A model generated the notes under the pieces. That model was not told where the DNA came from. It did not search any database and was given only the letters and a program-made list of their open reading frames with translations. This document shows, piece after piece, positions 26,998 through 36,445 of a stretch of 64,000 bases of DNA. The first letter of the stretch is position 1, and every line of letters starts with the position of its first letter. The DNA comes from Methylosinus sporium (GTDB lineage: Bacteria; Pseudomonadota; Alphaproteobacteria; Rhizobiales; Beijerinckiaceae), in the NCBI RefSeq assembly GCF_003113265.1, contig NZ_PUIV01000019.1, positions 1-64,000 on the forward strand. The letters are read 5' to 3'. Made by a program: the position numbers and the translations under genes.

Positions 26998-27209
26998 CTG
27001 CGTATCCTCTCCTCTCGAGCGATCCGCCGATGATGTCGGGGGCGCGCGGATGGGCGTCAAGCTCGAACGGGAGGAAAGCGGGGATTATTTCGCGGCGCGC
27101 TTGACGGCGCCGGCCGCGGCTTGGCATGGCTCGCCTTTGCCCTGGACGCGGGAGCCGCGGGTCCTGCGCCCGGGAGTCCGAAAGTCCTCGAAGCCTTCAG
27201 GAGAAGATC

Positions 27210-27500
27210 ATGGCCAGCAACAGGGTCGCCGCCCGAGAGATGGAGGCCAGCGCCGGGATCGATCCGACCGGCGAGGTCAATGGCGGGCATTTGCGCTCCT
27301 TCATCGAGCGCATCGAGCGGCTCGAGGAGGAAAAGCGCGCCATCGCCGACGATATCAAGGATGTCTATGGCGAGGCCAAGAGCACCGGCTTCGATCCCAA
27401 GATCATGCGCAAGATCGTTTCCCTCCGCCGTCAGGACAAGCATAAGCGCGCGGAAGAAGAAGAGATTCTCGAACTCTATATGGCGGCCCTCGGCGAGTGA
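27210..27500 (+). CDS. gapR: GapR-like nucleoid-associated protein (DUF2312)
   Basis: A 96-residue protein of the DUF2312 family. The sequence contains the signature [52 protein letters not shown], a long coiled-coil segment followed by the helix that lets GapR tetramers clamp overtwisted DNA ahead of replication forks in Caulobacter. The ATG at 27210 is preceded by CAGGAG, about seven bases away. Family and length match closely. Confidence 0.92.
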   Translation: MASNRVAAREMEASAGIDPTGEVNGGHLRSFIERIERLEEEKRAIADDIKDVYGEAKSTGFDPKIMRKIVSLRRQDKHKRAEEEEILELYMAALGE

Positions 27501-27604
27501 GCCGCCGGCCTGAGCCTTTGCCGGTAAGCCTTTGTTAACCATAACTCCTTAACGCTCGATTCCATCGCGCCTGCTTCGAACAGGGCGTCCGCGCGAGGGA
27601 AAGA

Positions 27605-29290
27605 GTGGCTTCCGCCAAGTCTCAGAGCCGCGTTGCGGCAACGACGCTGATCGCCTTGTCGCTGGCTGCGCCGGCGGCGCTGGCGCCTTTGCGTCCGGCC
27701 GAGGGGCAGACGCTCTCGCCCTCTTCGCTCGACATCGCCCCGCTGCGCGATCTTCCGGCCGTTCCGCCCATACCGGGGGCGGAGGCGGCGCCGCCTTACG
27801 TCTCGCAGCCCAATGTTTCGCAGCAGGAGCGGCGGGCGGCCCCGGAGATTTCTCCGGGCGCGCCCAATTATGGATTGCCGCGCGTGCGGGCGCGTCTGCC
27901 GAGGCCAAATCCGCCGCCGTCGCCCTTGAAGCCGCCACCGCTCTCTCCGGCGCATCCGCTGCCGCCGCTCGAGCCCTATAAGACCTCGTTCCAGGCCAAG
28001 GAGAAGATAAAGCGACAGGCCAAGCTGCGTATGCGCGGCTTCCGCGGCTCGCTGGACCTTCCCGCCGAGCGGCCGCCGCCGCCCAATGTCGCTCTGCCCG
28101 CACAAATTCCGGCGCGGCCCAAGCCCAGAATCGAGCCCAACCCTTATGCGCCGCTCGGCCTGGGGATCGGGGCGCTTCGGCTCTACCCCTATGCCGAGCC
28201 GAGCTATGGCTATGACACCAATCCCAATCGCGTGACCTCCGACGTCCAGGGCTCGAAATTCTTCCGAGTCGACGCCGGACTGCGGCTGCGCTCGGAATGG
28301 ATGCGCGACGAGATTCAAGGAAATCTGCGCCTCGGCTATGTCGATTACGCCAGCGTCCAGAACGCCGATCGGCCGGACGGCGCCGGCGACGTCTTCTATC
28401 GCTGGGACGTCGCGCGCGACACGAAAGTGAAATTCGAAGGAAAGTTCACGCTCGACACGCAGCGGCCGGGTGCGCCCGGCCTCGTCACCAGCCTGCCCAA
28501 TGTCGTGGTCGTCAATCGGCCGCTCATCGTGTCGCTGGGCGCGGCGGCGGGCGTGACGCAGAGCTTCGGTCGGCTCGACGCGACGCTGCGCGGCGTCTAC
28601 GATCGCTGGATCTATCAGAACGCCTATTACAACGACGGCTCGGTGCTCAATCTGATGAGCACGAGCTACAACGCCTATGGACTCAATCCGCGCCTCGCCT
28701 ATGAGCTCAATCCGTCGATGAAGCCCTATGTCGAGGCGATGATCGACAAGCGCGTCCACGACAGCTGGCTCGATCCTTATGGCTATGCGCGGGACAGCGC
28801 GGGCGTTTCCGGCCGCATCGGCAGCACCTTCAAGATCACCGATCTGGTGACGGGCGAGGCCTCCGGCGGCTATGCGCAGCGCGACTACGCCGATCCGCGC
28901 CTGCCGCGCCTGCGCGGGCCGATCATCGACGCCGCCATCATCTATACGGCGACGCCGCTCACCACTTTCACGCTGCGCACCGGAACGATGCTCTCGGAGA
29001 CGACGCTGCAAGGCGCCGCGGGCGTGCTCTCGCGCAATGTCACTTTCGATGTGACCCATGCGATGTTCCGCAATTTCACTATCACCGCGACCGGCAGCTA
29101 TCAGACCAATAATTATCAGGGCGCGGACACGTTCGAGCAGGTCGGCACGGCGGGCGTGAAGCTCGAATACAAGCTCACCCGCTCCATCGCCATCAGGGGC
29201 AGCTATTTCTGGCAGCGTCTCGTCAGCTCGACGGCCAATTCCAATTTTACCGCCAATGTCATCATGGGCGGGCTTCGCTTCGAGCCGTAG
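27605..29290 (+). CDS. Outer-membrane beta-barrel protein
   Basis: A 561-residue exported protein. After the signal sequence (AATTLIALSLAAPAALA) comes a Pro-rich periplasmic region (about 55-170), then about 380 residues of amphipathic strands typical of an outer-membrane barrel (YAEPSYGYDTNPNR, DAGLRLRSEW, TLRGVYDRWIYQNAYY, IRGSYFWQRLVSS). It ends FEP, with an aromatic close to the C-terminus. Similar barrels occur in polysaccharide export loci of Hyphomicrobiales, and an O-antigen-ligase-like gene is convergent downstream. Start is a GTG at 27605 with GAGG upstream. Its last 29 bases overlap that convergent gene. Confidence 0.72.
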   Translation: MASAKSQSRVAATTLIALSLAAPAALAPLRPAEGQTLSPSSLDIAPLRDLPAVPPIPGAEAAPPYVSQPNVSQQERRAAPEISPGAPNYGLPRVRARLPRPNPPPSPLKPPPLSPAHPLPPLEPYKTSFQAKEKIKRQAKLRMRGFRGSLDLPAERPPPPNVALPAQIPARPKPRIEPNPYAPLGLGIGALRLYPYAEPSYGYDTNPNRVTSDVQGSKFFRVDAGLRLRSEWMRDEIQGNLRLGYVDYASVQNADRPDGAGDVFYRWDVARDTKVKFEGKFTLDTQRPGAPGLVTSLPNVVVVNRPLIVSLGAAAGVTQSFGRLDATLRGVYDRWIYQNAYYNDGSVLNLMSTSYNAYGLNPRLAYELNPSMKPYVEAMIDKRVHDSWLDPYGYARDSAGVSGRIGSTFKITDLVTGEASGGYAQRDYADPRLPRLRGPIIDAAIIYTATPLTTFTLRTGTMLSETTLQGAAGVLSRNVTFDVTHAMFRNFTITATGSYQTNNYQGADTFEQVGTAGVKLEYKLTRSIAIRGSYFWQRLVSSTANSNFTANVIMGGLRFEP

Positions 29291-30527
29291 CCGCGTTGCG
29301 CTCGGCCCATTTCACGCGGCCGACCTCGAGGCCCCAGACGGCGCCGAGATAGATGAAGAAATAGCGCCAATGGTCGATGTCGATCTGCAGCGCCTGCAAA
29401 AAGAACACGAACATCGCCGACCAGATGAGCTGCCCCTGCCGCAGATAGGGCGAGCGCGTCAGCGACAGGCGGAAGCCGATGAAAGTCGTCGTCAGCACGA
29501 GCCCCAGAAAGGCGAAGCCGCCGAGCCAGCCATTGGAGGCGAAGGCGTTGATGTAGCTATTGTGCGGCTCGAGCCCGAAGGTGAGGCGAAATCTGAGCGG
29601 CCCCATGCCGTTGGGACGCTCGACCAGCATGGGCAGCGAGCGCTTCTGATTGCCGAAGCGGCCCGTCGGTCCTTCGTCATAATCCTGCGTCGCCGAAGCG
29701 CGCTTGAAGAAGAACTCGCGCACAGAGGGCTCGGTGAGCGCCGCGCCGACCCCCACCGCCACCACGCCGACGACGGCGAGCGCCATGAAGCCGATGCGCA
29801 GCCGCATCTTGCGCGAATCCGCCGTCGCCACCGACATGATCGTCATCAGCGCGATCGACACCACCGCCGCGCCCCAGGAGCCGCGCGAGAAAGAGGTGAA
29901 CAGCGCCGCGCCCGAGAGCGCGAGGCCGGCGAGCGTCACCGGCCAATAGGCCCAGCGGCCGAGTAGCAGGCGCTGCACGAAATAGAGCACGCCCGGCACC
30001 ATATAGGAGCCGAGCACATTGGGATCCTTGAAGGGCGCCATGGCGCGTCCGTCGAGCGTCATCGTCAATGGATTGCCGAACAGGCCCGCCCAGGAGCCGA
30101 CGGCGATGACGGCCGCGAGCATGCAGCTCGCCGCATAGCCGCTCATGCAGAGATCGAAGCGCCGCGACGTGTTCTCCGAGAAGAACAGCATATAGAAGAC
30201 GCCGGTCGTCGAGATGAACAGCGTATGCGTCATGAACTCGACGGGATCGGGCTCGTTCCAATAGGGAATGAGCGAGATGTAGCCGCCGAGCGTCCATAGA
30301 ACGAGCAGGGCGACGCCCGGCAGAACGGCGCGATGAATGCGCACGCCGCCCAGCACCCAGACGATGAGCGTCAGCAGGATGAGCCCGTCATAGGGCGAAG
30401 GCTCGATGAACACCACCGAGCCGGAAAAGGCGGTGATCCAGAACAGCGCATTGAGCAGCCGTGGATAGTTCAATGTCCAACGAGGCTGTGGCGCCGCCGC
30501 CGCGGCCTCGGTCATCGCTTGTCCCAT
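29262..30527 (-). CDS. O-antigen ligase / Wzy-like polysaccharide membrane protein
   Basis: A 421-residue integral membrane protein of the O-antigen ligase/polymerase type. About ten hydrophobic segments are visible between residues 25 and 400. The large periplasmic loop includes FSRGSWGA and the GLEPHNSYINAFASNGWLGG motif, whose His-Asn pair is typical of Wzy_C proteins that join or polymerise lipid-linked glycans. The ATG at 30527 (MGQAMTEAA) was chosen; the frame stays open further back but would overlap the divergent P-type ATPase gene. Confidence 0.8.
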   Translation of the reverse strand: MGQAMTEAAAAAPQPRWTLNYPRLLNALFWITAFSGSVVFIEPSPYDGLILLTLIVWVLGGVRIHRAVLPGVALLVLWTLGGYISLIPYWNEPDPVEFMTHTLFISTTGVFYMLFFSENTSRRFDLCMSGYAASCMLAAVIAVGSWAGLFGNPLTMTLDGRAMAPFKDPNVLGSYMVPGVLYFVQRLLLGRWAYWPVTLAGLALSGAALFTSFSRGSWGAAVVSIALMTIMSVATADSRKMRLRIGFMALAVVGVVAVGVGAALTEPSVREFFFKRASATQDYDEGPTGRFGNQKRSLPMLVERPNGMGPLRFRLTFGLEPHNSYINAFASNGWLGGFAFLGLVLTTTFIGFRLSLTRSPYLRQGQLIWSAMFVFFLQALQIDIDHWRYFFIYLGAVWGLEVGRVKWAERNAATARSEARP

Positions 30528-30730
30528 ATCGGAACGATCCAGGAGGTCGCGCGCCTTGGGGCGCGACGCGCGCGAGGTGAGGACGGCGCCTTGTGAATTT
30601 GCTAGCCTCGTCATGGTTAAGAAAGCGTGACCTGAACTTGATAGCGAAGCGACATCATGCGCCCTTGCCGGCCCGCGATGAAACAGCTTCGCTTCTTCCG
30701 CTCCCCGCCCGAATCGGGAATTTGCAAGAG

Positions 30731-33340
30731 ATGAACCATCGATTTTCGGCGACGCGCCTCCTGCATGAGAAGCGGCTCGACGGCGCGCTGCTGCGCGCCG
30801 CGCAGGCCGAGGGCGAGGCGGTTCTCGCCTCCCTGCACAGCTCACGCGCGGGGCTCAGCGTGCGCGAGGCGGCGCATCGGCTGCGAAGCGTCGGGCTCAA
30901 TCGCATCGCCCATGAGCGGCGCCCCAGCCTGCTGCGCGAGCTCGCCGGCAGGGCGAAAAATCCGCTCAACGCGCTGCTGCTCGCTCTCGCCGTCGCCTCT
31001 TATGCGCTCGGCGATCTGCGCGCTTCGGTCGTCATCGCCGCAATGGTGGTGCTGAGCGTCGGCCTCGCCTTCTTCCAGGAGCACCGCTCCAACGAGGCCG
31101 CCGCGCGCTTGCAGGCCATGGTACGCACGCACGCCTCCGTGCGCCGACCAGGCGCGCATACGGCGGATAATTTCGTCGAGGAGCCGATCGAGCGGCTGGC
31201 GCCGGGCGATATCGTTCGCCTCTCGGCCGGCGACATGATCCCCGCCGATCTGCGCCTGCTGGAGGCCAAGGACCTGTTCGTCAATCAATCGGCGCTGACC
31301 GGCGAATCCATGCCGGTGGAGAAATTCGCGCATGCCGCGCCGGCGAGCGACCCTTTCGCCGCGCAAAATCTCGCGCTGATGGGCGCGAATGTGGTCAGCG
31401 GCTATGCGACGGCTATCGTCATCGAGACGGGACGGCGCACCTGCCTCGGCGCGCTCGCCGACAAAATGGCCGGCGCGCGCGTCGAGACGAGCTTCGACAA
31501 GGGGCTGACGCGCTTCACTCTGCTGATGATCGTCTTCATGGCGGTGATGGCGCCTGCGGTGTTCGTCATCAATGGCGTCACCAAGGGCGACTGGCTGGAG
31601 GCGCTGCTCTTCGCCGTCTCCGTCGCCGTGGGCCTCACGCCCGAAATGCTGCCGATGATCGTGACGGTCAATCTCGCCAAAGGCGCGATCGCCATCGCCA
31701 GCAAGAAAGTGATCGTGAAGCGGCTCAACTCTATCCAGAATTTCGGCGCGATGGATGTGCTCTGCACCGACAAGACCGGCACGCTGACGCAGGACCGCAT
31801 CATATTGAAGCGCCATCTCGACATATTCGGCGAGGAGTCGGACCGCGTTCTCGAATTCGCTTTCCTCAACAGCCATTTTCAATCGGGCTTGAAGAATTTG
31901 CTCGATCGCGCCGTGCTCGACCATCACGAATTGGCGACAGCGCTGCGACCCGATCATGAATTCGAGAAGATCGACGAAATTCCTTTCGATTTCGAGCGGC
32001 GCCGCCTCTCCGTCGTCGTGCGCCGCGACGACGGCCCGCATCTGCTCATTTGCAAAGGCGCTGTGGAGGAGCTCTTCGCCATTTCTGCGCGCTATGAGAC
32101 GGAGAAAGATTGCGGCGCGCTCGATCCTTCGCATCTCGAGGCGGCGCAGCGCGAGACCGAGGAGCTGAACGCGGATGGTTTCCGCGTTGTCGCCGTCGCC
32201 TATAAGGAGCTGCCGCCGGAGCAGACGAGCTTTTCCGTCGCCGATGAGAGCGCGCTGACGCTGCTCGGCTATATCGCCTTTCTCGATCCGCCCAAGGAGA
32301 GCGCGGCGCCGGCCATAGCGGCGCTCGCCAAAGCCGGGGTCGCGGTGAAGATATTGACCGGCGACAATGACATTGTGACGCGCAAGATCTGCAAGGATGT
32401 GGGGCTAGAGGTCGGGCGCATCGCGCTCGGGTCGCAGATAGAGTCGATGAGCGAGGAGGATTTGTCGGCTCTCGCTTCGGAGACGAGCGTTTTCGCCAAG
32501 CTCTCGCCGCCGCAGAAAGCGCGTGTCATCGATGCGCTGCATCGCAAGGGCCATGTCGTCGGCTATCTCGGCGACGGCATCAATGACGGGCCGGCGCTGA
32601 AGGCGGCCGATGTCGGAATTTCGGTCGACACGGCGGTCGACGTCGCCAAGGAGACGGCCGATATCATCTTGCTCGAGAAGAGCCTCGCCGTGCTCGGCGA
32701 CGGCGTGCTCGAGGGCCGCAAAGTGTTCGCCAACATCACCAAATATATCAAGATGGGCGCGAGCTCGAACTTCGGCAATATGTTCAGCGTGCTCGGCGCG
32801 AGCGTGTTCCTGCCCTTTCTGCCGATGACGCCGATACAGGTGCTCACCAATAATCTACTCTATGATTTTTCGCAGACGGCGATCCCGACGGACAATGTCG
32901 ACGCCGAATATCTCGAGCGGCCGCGCCGCTGGGACATAGACAGTATCGCCAAATTCGTGCTCTGCGTCGGGCCGATCAGCTCGATCTTCGATTATGCGAC
33001 TTTTGCGCTGATGATCTACGGCTTCGGCGCCTTGGCCGATCCGGCTCTGTTCCAGAGCGGCTGGTTCGTCGAATCGCTGCTGACGCAGACGCTGATCATC
33101 CACATCATCCGCACGGCGCGGATTCCCTTCATCGAGAGCCGGGCGAGCAATGCGCTGCTGCTGACGACACTGGTCGTCTGCGTCATCGGCGCGGCGCTGC
33201 CCTTTTCGCCCATCGCCGGCGTCTTTGGCTTCACGCCGCTGCCGCTGCTCTATTGGCCGGCGATTTTTTCATTTCTGATCTGCTATTCGGTGCTGGCGCA
33301 TTTGGTGAAGAGCTGGTTCGTGAAGAAATGGGGAATGTGA
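30731..33340 (+). CDS. mgtA: Magnesium-translocating P-type ATPase (MgtA-like)
   Basis: An 869-residue P3B-type ATPase importing Mg2+ through the inner membrane. It has the phosphorylation motif CTDKTGTLTQD (about 345), the TGES loop (LTGESMPVEKF), the Mg-ATPase signature GLTPEMLPMIVTVNLAKGA in helix M4, the nucleotide-domain KGAVEEL and the hinge GDGINDGPALKAADVGIS (about 615). Ten membrane helices are expected. I chose the ATG at 30731 (MNHRFSATRL), which gives the usual length; earlier in-frame starts would overlap the divergent O-antigen-ligase gene. No clear Mg2+ riboswitch is visible in the leader. Confidence 0.93.
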   Translation: MNHRFSATRLLHEKRLDGALLRAAQAEGEAVLASLHSSRAGLSVREAAHRLRSVGLNRIAHERRPSLLRELAGRAKNPLNALLLALAVASYALGDLRASVVIAAMVVLSVGLAFFQEHRSNEAAARLQAMVRTHASVRRPGAHTADNFVEEPIERLAPGDIVRLSAGDMIPADLRLLEAKDLFVNQSALTGESMPVEKFAHAAPASDPFAAQNLALMGANVVSGYATAIVIETGRRTCLGALADKMAGARVETSFDKGLTRFTLLMIVFMAVMAPAVFVINGVTKGDWLEALLFAVSVAVGLTPEMLPMIVTVNLAKGAIAIASKKVIVKRLNSIQNFGAMDVLCTDKTGTLTQDRIILKRHLDIFGEESDRVLEFAFLNSHFQSGLKNLLDRAVLDHHELATALRPDHEFEKIDEIPFDFERRRLSVVVRRDDGPHLLICKGAVEELFAISARYETEKDCGALDPSHLEAAQRETEELNADGFRVVAVAYKELPPEQTSFSVADESALTLLGYIAFLDPPKESAAPAIAALAKAGVAVKILTGDNDIVTRKICKDVGLEVGRIALGSQIESMSEEDLSALASETSVFAKLSPPQKARVIDALHRKGHVVGYLGDGINDGPALKAADVGISVDTAVDVAKETADIILLEKSLAVLGDGVLEGRKVFANITKYIKMGASSNFGNMFSVLGASVFLPFLPMTPIQVLTNNLLYDFSQTAIPTDNVDAEYLERPRRWDIDSIAKFVLCVGPISSIFDYATFALMIYGFGALADPALFQSGWFVESLLTQTLIIHIIRTARIPFIESRASNALLLTTLVVCVIGAALPFSPIAGVFGFTPLPLLYWPAIFSFLICYSVLAHLVKSWFVKKWGM

Positions 33341-33366
33341 TGGAGGCGGGAACTTCGTGTTCTATT

Positions 33367-33523
33367 CCTTCTCCCGCTTGCGGGAGAAGGTGGCCCGACG
33401 AAGTCGGGTCGGATGAGGGCTCGCTGCGAATGGGGGCGCGGACGACGAATGACTCGAATGCGATCGTGTGCCCTCATCCGACCCCGCTTCGCGGGGCCAC
33501 CTTCTCCCACAAGTGGGAGAAGG
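33367..33523. repeat. RIME-like palindromic repeat element (about 157 bp)
   Basis: Two units facing each other. The left begins CCTTCTCCCGC/GCGGGAGAAGG and continues with GTGGCCCGACGAAGTCGGGT and GGATGAGGG. The right is the mirror: CCCTCATCC, GACCCCGCTTCGCGGGGCCAC, then CTTCTCCCAC/GTGGGAGAAGG. This resembles the intergenic mosaic elements of rhizobia. It separates mgtA from the kinase-like gene and contains no ORF of note. Confidence 0.8.
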
Positions 33524-33560
33524 GGCGCGCGTTCTGCAAGGATTTTGGAGGCGTCATCGC

Positions 33561-35066
33561 ATGACATTCGGCGCGCAGGACGAGACCGTCCGCTTTCTCA
33601 TGGCGCAGGGCGAAGACGCGCAGACGATCGTCACGCACATCTCGATCGTCGTGCTGACCAAGGAGCGAGTCTATAAGCTCAAGCGCGATGTCGTCTTTCC
33701 CTATCTCGATTTCCACACGCCGCAGATTCGCCTCGTAATGTGCGAGCACGAATATGCGCTCAACCGCCGCACGGCGCCGCAGCTCTATCTCGCCGCGCGC
33801 CGCATCACGCGCGGGGGCGATGGCGCGCTGTGTTTCGACGGCGATGGCGCGCTCATCGACGCCGTCGTCGAGATGCGGCGCTTCGAGGAAGAAAATCTCC
33901 TCGACAATCTCGCCGTCGCCGGCCGTCTCTCTGCGCCGCTCGTCGAGCGTCTCGCCGAGCGCATCGCGCAATTTCACGATGGCGCGGAAGTGATCGAAGA
34001 GCGCGGCGGCGCTTTGGTCATGGCTTCGCTGCTCGATCTCGGTGAGGCGAGCTCGCTCGCCAAATCGCCCATTGTCTCGGCGCAGGAGCGCCGTGCGCTC
34101 GCCGATGAGCTGCGCGCGGCGGCGCAGACCCATGGCGCGATGCTCGATCGTCGGCGCGACGCCGGCAAGGTGCGGCGTTGCCATGGCGATCTCACCCTGC
34201 GCAATATCTGCCTCGTCGACGGCGAGCCGACGCCTTTCGATTGCATCGAATTCTCCGACGATCTTGCGACGATCGATGTGCTCTACGACCTCGCTTTTCT
34301 GCTGATGGATCTGCGCCGGCGCGGGCTGGATGCGCTCGCCGCTTTCGCGCTCAATCGCTATCTGGATCATCGCGACGAGGCGGAGGGGCTGCCGCTGCTG
34401 CCCTTCTTCATGGCGCTGCGCGCTGCGATCCGCGCCGATGTCGCAGCCGCGCGCGCGCTGGATGCGGACGCAGATCATGCTGCGCTGAATGAGGAGACGC
34501 GCGATTATTTCGATCTCGCTCGCGCGCTGCTGCGGCCCGTGACGCCACGCATCGTTGCGATCGGCGGGCTCAGCGGCTCCGGCAAGTCCAGCGTCGCGGC
34601 GGCTTTGGCTCCGCTCGTCGGCGCCGCGCCCGGCGCGCGGACGCTCAATAGCGATCGATTGCGCAAAAAGCTGTTCGGCGTCGCGCCCACATCGCCGCTG
34701 CCGCAGGAGGCTTATACAGCGGCCGTTTCCGCACGGGTCTATGAGGCGATGCAGAATGAGGCGACGCGCGTCGCCTCGTTCGGCTGGTGCGTCATCGTCG
34801 ACGCCGTTTACGCGCGCGAGAGCGAGCGCGATGCGCTCGAGGAGGCGGCGCGGCGCGTGGGCGTTTCTTTCGCGGGATTTTGGCTCGAGGCCGACGGGTC
34901 GCTTCGTGTCTCGCGCGTTGGCGCGCGGCAGAGCGACGTGTCGGATGCGACGCAGGAGATAGCGGCGCGGCAGCGCAATTATGATCTCGGCGCAATGCGA
35001 TGGACGCCTATCGACGCTTCGGAGGGGGTGGAGACGATCGCTCGCCGCGTTGCGGCGCTGCTTTGA
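33561..35066 (+). CDS. Bifunctional aminoglycoside-phosphotransferase-like / P-loop ATP-binding protein
   Basis: A 501-residue two-domain protein. Residues about 1-330 form an APH-like kinase domain with the catalytic-loop CHGDLTLRNICLVDG (about 213-227) and the Mg2+-binding segment PFDCIEFSDDLATIDVLYDLAFLLMD. Residues about 335-501 form a P-loop domain with Walker A AIGGLSGSGKSSVAAAL. The fusion is a known, uncharacterised arrangement in proteobacteria; the substrate is unknown. The ATG at 33561 has GGAG ten bases before it. It ends close to a convergent operon. Confidence 0.8.
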   Translation: MTFGAQDETVRFLMAQGEDAQTIVTHISIVVLTKERVYKLKRDVVFPYLDFHTPQIRLVMCEHEYALNRRTAPQLYLAARRITRGGDGALCFDGDGALIDAVVEMRRFEEENLLDNLAVAGRLSAPLVERLAERIAQFHDGAEVIEERGGALVMASLLDLGEASSLAKSPIVSAQERRALADELRAAAQTHGAMLDRRRDAGKVRRCHGDLTLRNICLVDGEPTPFDCIEFSDDLATIDVLYDLAFLLMDLRRRGLDALAAFALNRYLDHRDEAEGLPLLPFFMALRAAIRADVAAARALDADADHAALNEETRDYFDLARALLRPVTPRIVAIGGLSGSGKSSVAAALAPLVGAAPGARTLNSDRLRKKLFGVAPTSPLPQEAYTAAVSARVYEAMQNEATRVASFGWCVIVDAVYARESERDALEEAARRVGVSFAGFWLEADGSLRVSRVGARQSDVSDATQEIAARQRNYDLGAMRWTPIDASEGVETIARRVAALL

Positions 35067-35105
35067 CCGGAAAACCTCATTGTGGCGGCGTCCATTTTCC
35101 GGCCA

Positions 35106-35456
35106 TCACCCAGTCCGTGACGTCACGAATGCGCACGCCGCCGGTTCGGCCTGTTGCGCTTGGCCGAAGACGATTCGCGTGAAAATCGATTTGAGCATTC
35201 CGAGCAGCAATAGCGGCGGCTGCCATGGCCGGAAGCCTTCCGAACCGAAGCGCTCGGGGAGATCGCTCCCGGAAAAATCGATCGGGTAGAGTTTCGTTAT
35301 TTCTCGGAACAGAACATCTGCATCGTCTCCGGCGACGCCGAGATCGAAGACGAGGTCGGTGTCGGGGCCGATATCCTCCTCGCGATAGCTGGTCTCTCGG
35401 CTCACAACGGCGATGATCCGACGTTGCGCCTCGGCTCTATTCCAGGGAGCGCTCAT
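35106..35456 (-). CDS. DUF1493-family (acyl-carrier-like) protein, 3' end probably frameshifted
   Basis: The 116-residue frame begins like DUF1493 proteins (RIIAVVSRETSYREEDIGPDTDLVFDLGVAGDDADVLF), a fold distantly related to acyl carrier proteins, with an LGVAGDDAD segment where ACPs carry the phosphopantetheine Ser. The Ser itself is absent. Its end (AEPAACAFVTSRTG) does not look like the family. In the neighbouring frame the DNA reads VRIRDVTDWVMAGKW before a stop at 35077, matching the usual DUF1493 ending. A one-base frameshift around 35120-35150 is therefore likely. It overlaps the alcohol dehydrogenase start by four bases. Confidence 0.6.
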   Translation of the reverse strand: MSAPWNRAEAQRRIIAVVSRETSYREEDIGPDTDLVFDLGVAGDDADVLFREITKLYPIDFSGSDLPERFGSEGFRPWQPPLLLLGMLKSIFTRIVFGQAQQAEPAACAFVTSRTG

Positions 35457-36445
35457 GGAATCAGCACCGCCGCGCCTTGCAGACGTCCGTCGCGTAAATC
35501 CGCGAGCGCTTCATTGGCCGCAGTCAGCGGATAGCGCACGACATGCGTTTCGATTCCGACTTGCGGCGCGAGCGCCAGAAATTCGCGCGCGTCCTCGCGC
35601 GTGAGATTGGCGACCGAGACGAGCCGGCGCTCCTCCCACAGCAGAGCATAGGGAAATGAGGGAATGTCGCTCATGTGAATGCCGCCGCAGACGACGGTCC
35701 CGCCTTTGCGCACGGCGGCGAGCGCGCGCGGAACCAGCGCGCCGACGGGCGCGAAGATAATGGCGGCGTCGAGCTTTTCCGGCGGCGTCTCGTCGGAGCC
35801 GCCGGCCCAGACGGCGCCGAGCGAGAGCGCGAAATCGCGCGCCGCGGCGTCGCCCGGCCGCACGAAGGCGAAGATGCGCCGTCCTCGCGCGATCGCGACT
35901 TGCGCGACGATATGCGCCGCGGCGCCGAAACCGTAAATGCCGATGTCGCGCGCGTCGCCCGCCATCTTCAGCGAGCGCCAGCCGATGAGCCCGGCGCAGA
36001 GCAGCGGCGCCAGAGCCGCCGCATCGCCATCGGACGGCAGCGGGAAGCAATAGGAAGCGTCGGCGACCGTATGCGTGGCGTAGCCGCCGTCGCGCGTGTA
36101 GCCGGTGAAGCGCGGATCGTCGCAGAGATTCTCGCGGCCGCTGGAGCAATAGGGGCAGCAGCCGCAAGTGTGGCCGAGCCAGGGGACGCCGACACGTTCT
36201 CCAACAACGAAGCCCGTGACGCCCGCGCCGATCGCCGCCACGCGGCCGACGATCTCATGGCCAGGAACGATCGGCAGCTTCGGATGCTCGAGCTCGCCGT
36301 CGACGACATGGAGATCGGTGCGGCAGACGCCGCAGGCCTCGACCTCGAGCAGCAATTCGCCGGCGCCGGGGCGGGGCAGGGGACGGCGCTCGGCCTCGAG
36401 TGGCGTTCCTGGCCGGCGCAGGACCATGGCGGTCATTTCCGTCAT
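35453..36445 (-). CDS. Zinc-dependent alcohol dehydrogenase (MDR superfamily)
   Basis: A 330-residue medium-chain dehydrogenase. Catalytic zinc ligands lie in EACGVCRTDLHVVDG (Cys about 38) and PGHEIVGRV (His about 62); structural zinc Cys lie in CGCCPYCSSGRENLC (about 94-108). The Rossmann part includes DIGIYGFGAAAHIVAQVA. This resembles NAD(P)-dependent alcohol/aldehyde dehydrogenases of the AdhP/AdhA group. In a methylotroph it might handle formaldehyde or other short aldehydes, but no substrate can be read from the sequence. It is the middle gene of a GNAT-ADH-DUF1493 operon with overlapping stops and starts. Confidence 0.88.
   Translation of the reverse strand: MTEMTAMVLRRPGTPLEAERRPLPRPGAGELLLEVEACGVCRTDLHVVDGELEHPKLPIVPGHEIVGRVAAIGAGVTGFVVGERVGVPWLGHTCGCCPYCSSGRENLCDDPRFTGYTRDGGYATHTVADASYCFPLPSDGDAAALAPLLCAGLIGWRSLKMAGDARDIGIYGFGAAAHIVAQVAIARGRRIFAFVRPGDAAARDFALSLGAVWAGGSDETPPEKLDAAIIFAPVGALVPRALAAVRKGGTVVCGGIHMSDIPSFPYALLWEERRLVSVANLTREDAREFLALAPQVGIETHVVRYPLTAANEALADLRDGRLQGAAVLIP

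Noticed and set aside
27535-27552. TTAACCAT and TTAA before the outer-membrane gene as a CtrA site
   Set aside because: The two TTAA units are ten bases apart instead of seven, so the full CtrA motif is not met.
30528-30730. Mg2+ riboswitch before mgtA
   Set aside because: No recognisable M-box or MgtA-leader structure and no terminator in the 200-base leader.
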